A DNA stretch of 64,000 nucleotides from Sodalis sp. dw_96 (GTDB taxonomy: Bacteria > Pseudomonadota > Gammaproteobacteria > Enterobacterales > Enterobacteriaceae), in NCBI RefSeq assembly GCF_018449575.1, contig NZ_JAAVUT010000010.1, positions 62,001 through 126,000 on the forward strand. Direction: 5' to 3'. The notes below the pieces were generated by a model. It was not told the origin of the DNA, did no database searches, and worked only from the letters and a program-made list of their open reading frames with translations. A program made the position numbers and the translations under genes. Below, one piece after another: positions 59,601-64,000 of the stretch (positions are counted from its first letter, which is position 1; the number at the start of each line of letters is the position of its first letter).

Positions 59601-60821
59601 GCACATCGTCCCTCCATCGTCGCCTTGCGTCACGGCTGGCGATGGGAACGTTATGCCGAGACGCTTCAAAGCGCCGCCGCGCCGACGGACTGGCAAAATC
59701 TCACCTGCCTGGTTACCGGCGGACTGGGGCGGGTGGGGTATCAGCTGGCGCGTTTTCTGGCGGTTAATTATCACGCCAAACTGCTTGTCCTTACCCGCAC
59801 GCCGTTGCACAGGCTGCCGGAGAACGATCGGCGTCAGGAACGGCTGCGGGAACTGAGGTCCGTTGCGCCGGCGGTGGAGGTCATCCACGGGGATATTGCG
59901 GATGTCGGGCAGGTTGCCGAGGCCGTCGAACGGGCGGAACAACGGATCGGCCGAATAAACTGCTTTATCCATGCCGCCGGCGTTTCCGGCCCGGCCACGC
60001 TGCATTGGGTGCAAAAGTCCACCCGGGAGCAGTGGCAAGGGCTGATGCGGCCGAGTTTTATCGGCGCGTCGGTACTCCATGCCCTATTGGGCCGCCGTCC
60101 GCTCAGGTTCGGCTGTTTTACCTCGTCGCTGGCGGCCTATGCCGGCGGATTGGGACTGGCGGCCTACGCGGCGGCTAACGAAGCCTGCGCTTCTTTTGCC
60201 CTGCGTCACGGACGCCGGCATCCCTACCTGTGCATCGATTGGGCGGGGTGGCGGGGGTGGGATACCGGCGGCAGCTTAAAATACAGCGCCTCCCGCGACC
60301 TTCCGTTAACCGCCCCTGAAGCCGCCGCCGCCTTCGGCCTCTGCCTGGGCAATATGCATCAGGGCCGGTTGGCTGTTTCCATCAGTCCGCCAATCGGGTT
60401 TAAGGACTACAGCGCCCCCCCGCAGGGGCCGGAGCAGGCCCCAGCGGGCGCAAGCGGTGATTCTTCTATCGGCGCGGGTGATGTTAACTGTTCTTCTGCC
60501 GCCGCGTTGGCTGATGCCAACGGATCTTTTTCCATCGGCCCGGCTGACGTCACCGAAGCCCTGATAGTGATTTGGCGCGACCTGCTGCACTGCGAGGTGG
60601 ATAACAATGCGAACTTTTTTGATTTGGGCGGCGATTCCCTGGTGGGCGCCGAGCTGGTGCACCGGATAAACGCGCATTTCAACATCATGCTCACCATGGT
60701 CGATCTGTTTGAGGCCGCCGCGGTGGAATCCCTGACGCCGAAAATTGTCCGGGCTTTAGCGGCGGCGCTGCCGGCGCGGGAGGCCGGGCGGAGCGAAACC
60801 GGCAAAGGAGACGGGGCATGA
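56649..60821 (+). CDS. polyketide synthase 3: KS-pseudoAT-KR-ACP
   Basis: 1390 residues from MDDHAIAIIGMTLRLPG (ATG 56649, AAGGA upstream). KS: Cys175 in TGCSTALSS (not the usual TACSSS), EAHGTGT and NVGHLA. The region where AT belongs keeps an AT-like outline (LIFIIGG..., HPVFNREL, a run WGLAQALGSLAYLLMWRYV, and the usual post-AT VNINWHNL...VPLPVQPLRRHRCW), but GHSVGE is replaced by AQEDSD, so it has no nucleophile. KR: TGGLGRVG, FTSSLAA and Tyr1173 in YAAAN. ACP: Ser1330 in LGGDSL. It needs malonyl units from another AT. A short imperfect duplication (SSIGAGDV / FSIGPADV) precedes the ACP. It overlaps the next gene by 4 bp. Confidence 0.88.
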   Translation: MDDHAIAIIGMTLRLPGADSLPSLWSNLAGGRVSIRHFQREHCAARGIESPLFDHPRYVFADAALPDIDLFDADFFAFSQREAELLDPQQRILLECAWELLETAGYGNPLRRPRIGVYAGASMNTYLPNVIGSRCDLMSLAGTEIMLTNDKDYLCGRISYKLGLTGPSVTVQTGCSTALSSIHCAVQSLLGGECDMALAGGVSVQAVLRPGYLYEPNLMFSPDGMCRPFDHAASGTVFGDGAGLVALRPLGDAKAAGDTILAVILGSAMNNEGDGRLGFTAPGVYGQSRLIAEAQGVAGVGPEDIGMIEAHGTGTALGDPVEFAALREVFRTIGRRAERCALGSIKANVGHLAAAAGIAGLAKVVLALKQAIVPPHPTFSRAHPSLGLEESPFIINRKAEPWPLSGTRRAGISSFGAGGTNVHIVLAEGPPAVAKRAGAGLRAIPLSGSDPDRLKELAADMARHLVEQPDISLDDIYVTLSHGRRIEACKTLLYAHDRSELIAQLNEGAFEIATDVAAPRLIFIIGGDVSYVTAANHPVFNRELTALLERLNEHHPALITRQDVLDKGNAEGEPWGLAQALGSLAYLLMWRYVIATPLLILAQEDSDVRAGGMFSVADMVRAIAGSPPGTTAQPRHPLPPMTDLHSFIGDYLTQSAFGSDRGTSHQAGFFSPRLINEGDRVFIPAHRGEFSTLALTLCRDRGAEAVHGPSASDMPAMLRCAGALWRRGVNINWHNLCHYPDAGRVPLPVQPLRRHRCWYQPEPDEKNVLFRPATSVAEAFSPLATDDRPRLYVERWRRTGRCAAQTGISGPCRRLMIADPACRFASPLMDALKNRGGHITRATLGPAAVTGPDEFRVDPHDPLAADRLADVLLKNNLMPDHLLLLFGDVGTGEVTDASPDVVYVLLELAKAFSQHRRTPLHIDIIGPGFADAPGSGILCPERAAAWAACRSLMQEIPHIVCCCIDVREQPDHLDVRDVMAELTGAHRPSIVALRHGWRWERYAETLQSAAAPTDWQNLTCLVTGGLGRVGYQLARFLAVNYHAKLLVLTRTPLHRLPENDRRQERLRELRSVAPAVEVIHGDIADVGQVAEAVERAEQRIGRINCFIHAAGVSGPATLHWVQKSTREQWQGLMRPSFIGASVLHALLGRRPLRFGCFTSSLAAYAGGLGLAAYAAANEACASFALRHGRRHPYLCIDWAGWRGWDTGGSLKYSASRDLPLTAPEAAAAFGLCLGNMHQGRLAVSISPPIGFKDYSAPPQGPEQAPAGASGDSSIGAGDVNCSSAAALADANGSFSIGPADVTEALIVIWRDLLHCEVDNNANFFDLGGDSLVGAELVHRINAHFNIMLTMVDLFEAAAVESLTPKIVRALAAALPAREAGRSETGKGDGA

Positions 60822-62545
60822 CAGGGGGCAATGATCATTATCTCACCCGTGGCGATATCGCCGTCACCGCCGTCGCCGGGCGTTTTCCCGAGTCTCCTTC
60901 GCCTTTGGCGCTTTGGCGGTCATTATTGGCCGGAGGGGAGCTTATCCGCGATTATCCGGCCCGCCGCCTGCCCGACGGGAGGTTGTTTTCCCCTGCCGCC
61001 GGGGAGTGTTATGTGCCCCGCGGCGCGTTTCTTGACGATACGGATGCGTTTGATTACGGATTTTTTCATATCACCCCCAGGGAGGCGGTGCGGATGGATC
61101 CGCAGCAGCGCATTTTTCTGGAAGTGTGCCATGCGGCGCTTGAATCGGGGGGGTATGGCCGTGGCAGCGACGCGGGCATCGCCTCGGTGTTCGCCGGTAG
61201 CCGTAAAAGCGGCTGGGAACCCTATTTGCCCGCCGCTGCCGACGCCACCGATGCCATGCTGGCGCTGGGAGGCAATTGTCCGGATGCATTAGCATCGCGC
61301 ACCGCCTACAAGTTGAACTGCACAGGTCCGGCGGTCAGCGTCGCGACGTTCTGTTCCGGATCGCTGGTGGCGGTTCATCTGGCCTGCCAAAGCCTGCTGG
61401 CTGGCGAAAGCGACCTCGCCATCGCCGGCGGAGCCTGTATCCGTTTTCCTTCCCACCAGGGGTATGTTTATCATCGCGGCGGTATTTTATCCGTCAGCGG
61501 ACGGGTCCGCGCTTTCGATCAAACCGCGGACGGCACGCTGTTCGCCGATAGCGTGGCCGTCATCGTGCTGCGCCGCCTGGAGGACGCCCAAGGCGCCGGT
61601 GAGCCGATATTGGCGGTAATCAAAGGCTCGGCGGTGAACAATGACGGCGCGCGGCGGGCCGGGTACAGCGCGCCGGCGGTGGACGGGCAAGCGTCGGTCA
61701 TCCAGCGTGCGTGGGATCGCGCGGGCATCACGGCCGATAGGATCGGCATGATTGAAGCCCACGGTACCGGCACCGCCATCGGCGATGCTATCGAACTCAG
61801 GTCGCTGCTTCGGGTTTTCGCTCCCGCGGCGGCCCGTGCCTGCGCGCTAGGTTCCCTTAAAACCAACCTGGGCCACGCCGATTGCGCCTCCGGCATAACC
61901 GGGCTGATTAAGGTCATTCTGGCGGTCCAACAGGGTATTATTCCGCCGACGCTGAATTGTTCCCGGCCGGTGGACGGATTGACCGGTGCGCACTCGCCTT
62001 TTTACCTGCCTCGCGCAGCGTGTCAGTGGGATGCTGCCGACGCGCCCCGGATTGCCGGCGTCAGCTCATTCGGTATCGGCGGCACCAACGCCCATGTGGT
62101 GGTGGCTCAACCCCCGGCCTATGCGGCGGGCGATGCCGGCAAAGAACCTGTTCATCTTTTTCCCCTCAGTGCCCGCGGTCCCGGGACATTACGGCTCCTG
62201 GCCGAAAATTTGCGTACATACCTGCTCGCCCACCCCCGATCGTCCGCCGATGATGTGGCCTACACCCTTCAGCGCGGCAGATATGCTCTTCCGGTGCGGC
62301 GCATAGTCCTCGCCCGGGACGTGCCGGGGCTCCTTTGCGGATTAACGCAGGCGGGGGCGGTGATTGTGGCCAGTGACGGCCCCGTTGATGAAGCTTATCT
62401 GGATATGGCCACCGCCTGGCAGCGGGGACGGGAGGCGGACTGGTCGCGTTTTTATACCGGCGAGCGGCGCCTTCGGCTGCCTCTTCCCACCTATCCGTTT
62501 GACCGCGGCCGGCTTGGCGGCGACATGAACGGACCGGCTGTATAA
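60818..62545 (+). CDS. polyketide synthase 4: ketosynthase without AT
   Basis: 575 residues, started within the previous stop (ATGA). The KS has Cys179 in TFCSGSL, EAHGTGT and TNLGHADCASG, so it keeps the Cys-His-His set although the cysteine context is unusual. After the KS-AT linker (FPLSARGPGTLRLLAENLR) the protein passes directly to a post-AT linker (WSRFYTGERRLRLPLPTYPFDRGRL). The AT has been deleted cleanly rather than eroded. No ACP is attached; the next gene starts with one. Confidence 0.88.
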   Translation: MTGGNDHYLTRGDIAVTAVAGRFPESPSPLALWRSLLAGGELIRDYPARRLPDGRLFSPAAGECYVPRGAFLDDTDAFDYGFFHITPREAVRMDPQQRIFLEVCHAALESGGYGRGSDAGIASVFAGSRKSGWEPYLPAAADATDAMLALGGNCPDALASRTAYKLNCTGPAVSVATFCSGSLVAVHLACQSLLAGESDLAIAGGACIRFPSHQGYVYHRGGILSVSGRVRAFDQTADGTLFADSVAVIVLRRLEDAQGAGEPILAVIKGSAVNNDGARRAGYSAPAVDGQASVIQRAWDRAGITADRIGMIEAHGTGTAIGDAIELRSLLRVFAPAAARACALGSLKTNLGHADCASGITGLIKVILAVQQGIIPPTLNCSRPVDGLTGAHSPFYLPRAACQWDAADAPRIAGVSSFGIGGTNAHVVVAQPPAYAAGDAGKEPVHLFPLSARGPGTLRLLAENLRTYLLAHPRSSADDVAYTLQRGRYALPVRRIVLARDVPGLLCGLTQAGAVIVASDGPVDEAYLDMATAWQRGREADWSRFYTGERRLRLPLPTYPFDRGRLGGDMNGPAV

Positions 62546-62577
62546 GCCTTTGAACGAGTTAAATATAAGGAGTCTCT

Positions 62578-64000
62578 ATGGAAAGCGTAATCTCCATTGA
62601 ACGGGAACTGGTCAACCTCTTTGCCGCCGCGTTCGGCCTGACCAAAGATGAATTGGATACCGCCACGCCGCTGGTGGAAATGGGCGCGGATTCCCTGCTG
62701 CTGTTCGACGTTGCCGACGCTGTGCGGCGGCGTTACGGCGTACGGCTGACGGTCAGGCAATTCTTCGCCGATATCCCCACCATCGGCCGGGTGGCCGAGT
62801 ACATCTCCCGGGCCGGCGCCGTACCTGGGTGCGATAATGACGAAGCGGCTGTGGAAATGAATGCCGGGGCTGATGCGGAGCCACCCTCTGAATCCGGCGC
62901 GTGCTCCCCTCATCTTGCAGCTTTACCCCCTGAAACAGGGTTACCTCCCGCAGATGATGCGGTAATACCATATAACGTCGGTATGCGCTCCATTGATGCT
63001 GCCGATTCGGCTGCCGGCACGGTGAGCTATTTCTCTCCCGAGGTGATTTTGCCGGTTCATGGGAGAGCTCATGCTCCAGGCACGATGTCATCGCCACAAA
63101 ATTTTTCCGCCGGTTCCGAGGCTACCGTGCCCTTCCGCTGGCTGTCGCGCACTCCGCCGCCGTCCGAGACCGCGGCCCGGCGGGACTATCTAGCGGGCTT
63201 TATTCCGCGCTATACCGGCAAAACTTCCCGATCCAGGCAGCACGCCGCCGCTGTTCGCCGCATCATGGCCGACAGCCGTTCAGGTATCGGGTTTAAACCC
63301 TCGGTCAAAGAGATGCTTTACCCCCTGGTGTGCGACACCTTCGGCGGCGCGGAGGTAGGGGATATCGACGGTAATGGCTATGTCGACATGACCATGGGTT
63401 TTGGCGCGCACCTGTTCGGCCATCAGCCGGATTTTATCATCAGCGCCCTGCAAGAACGCCTGACGCACTCCTTTGGATTGGGAACCCGCAGCGAAACGGC
63501 ACTCACCGTCGCTGGATTGATTACCGAACTCACCGGAATGGATCGGGTGGCCTTCGTCAACAGCGGCACCGAAGCCGTGATGAACGCCGTTCGCGCCGCC
63601 AGGGCTTATACCCGACGGGATCATCTGGTTATCTTTACCACCAGTTATCACGGCCATTGGGACGCTGTGCTGGCGACCCCTGGCGACTTTCCCTGCGCCT
63701 ATGGCGCGCACGCGCTCTCGGTGGGGATACCCCAGAATATGGTGGCCGATGTGTCGGTACTGGCGTTTGGCAGCGAAGCCGCGCTTGAATTTATTGAAAA
63801 ACACCGCCACCGCATCGCCGCGGTGATGGTGGAGCCGGTACCGACCCGCGACCCCAGGCTGGCATTGCCTGATTATCTGCGCCAGTTGAGAACGATAACG
63901 GCCAGTCACGGGATTGTGTTGATTTTCGATGAGATCGTGACGGGATTCCGGGTGCATCCCGCCGGTATTCAGGGGTTGTACGGCATCAAGGCGGATATCG
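62578..64000 (+). CDS. ACP-aminotransferase (AMT) protein, cut by window end
   Basis: 474 codons are visible from the ATG at 62578 (AAGGAG upstream), with no stop before base 64000. An ACP comes first with Ser39 in MGADSLLL. A long, low-complexity linker follows. Then a class III PLP aminotransferase domain starts at about residue 205: RYTGKTSRSRQHAAAVRRIMAD, GFKPSVKEMLYPLV, DGNGYVDMTMGFGAHLFGH, NSGTEAVMNAVRAAR, TTSYHGHWD, and FDEIVTGFR with the PLP-contacting Asp. The pattern matches the AMT domains of mycosubtilin-, iturin- and microcystin-type synthases, which turn a beta-keto group on an ACP into a beta-amine. The catalytic Lys lies beyond the window. Additional domains may follow. Confidence 0.9.
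   Translation, partial: MESVISIERELVNLFAAAFGLTKDELDTATPLVEMGADSLLLFDVADAVRRRYGVRLTVRQFFADIPTIGRVAEYISRAGAVPGCDNDEAAVEMNAGADAEPPSESGACSPHLAALPPETGLPPADDAVIPYNVGMRSIDAADSAAGTVSYFSPEVILPVHGRAHAPGTMSSPQNFSAGSEATVPFRWLSRTPPPSETAARRDYLAGFIPRYTGKTSRSRQHAAAVRRIMADSRSGIGFKPSVKEMLYPLVCDTFGGAEVGDIDGNGYVDMTMGFGAHLFGHQPDFIISALQERLTHSFGLGTRSETALTVAGLITELTGMDRVAFVNSGTEAVMNAVRAARAYTRRDHLVIFTTSYHGHWDAVLATPGDFPCAYGAHALSVGIPQNMVADVSVLAFGSEAALEFIEKHRHRIAAVMVEPVPTRDPRLALPDYLRQLRTITASHGIVLIFDEIVTGFRVHPAGIQGLYGIKADI

Overview
The window comes from a gamma-proteobacterium of the order Enterobacterales. The strongest markers are a typical ytfJ gene, a tRNA-Asn gene almost identical in sequence to the E. coli one, and a nif cluster in the Klebsiella-type order (HDKTY-ENX-USVWZM). 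Many decayed insertion sequences, an ankyrin-repeat gene and the mixture of base compositions suggest a host- or wood-associated lineage such as Sodalis-like or Pectobacteriaceae bacteria; the genus is inference only.

Region 1 (about 1-12300) is a moderate-GC block that I read as a complete bacterial ceramide (sphingolipid) locus. It has divergent lptF/lptG paralogues, a MOP-family flippase with an overlapping hypothetical gene, serine palmitoyltransferase, a dedicated acyl carrier protein, a CerR-like reductase, a fatty-acid/ACP ligase, a GNAT-fold protein resembling bacterial ceramide synthase, and a dgkA paralogue that could phosphorylate ceramide. ytfJ sits inside the block. Region 2 (about 12300-16200) has three paralogous thymidylate-kinase-like P-loop proteins of unknown substrate and an AT-rich WaaE-like glycosyltransferase.

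Region 3 (about 16250-22620) is an insertion-sequence graveyard: IS4, IS21, IS3 and IS66 pieces and a decayed P4-type integrase beside tRNA-Asn. Region 4 (22706-39333) is the nif cluster. It has recognisable sigma54 -24/-12 promoters before nifH, nifE and a nifIscA-like gene, NifA-type upstream sites (TGT-N10-ACA), and an IHF-like site before nifH. An AT-rich 713-aa ankyrin-repeat gene is wedged between nifY and nifE on the opposite strand. nifJ, F, L, A, B and Q are not in the window, so nitrogenase would depend on genes elsewhere.

Region 5 (about 39336-64000, running off the end) is a GC-rich modular PKS/NRPS cluster. Its visible order is a lone condensation-like protein, then ACP-KS-AT-pseudoAT-KR-ACP, KS-AT-DH-KR-ACP, C-A-PCP, KS-pseudoAT-KR-ACP, an AT-less KS, and an ACP-aminotransferase that is cut by the window end. 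Only one acyltransferase looks like a normal malonyl-AT. Two others have lost the active-site serine motif, one lacks the carboxylate-binding Arg, and one KS protein has no AT, so acyltransferase activity may be shared in trans. Several linkers carry short in-frame tandem duplications.
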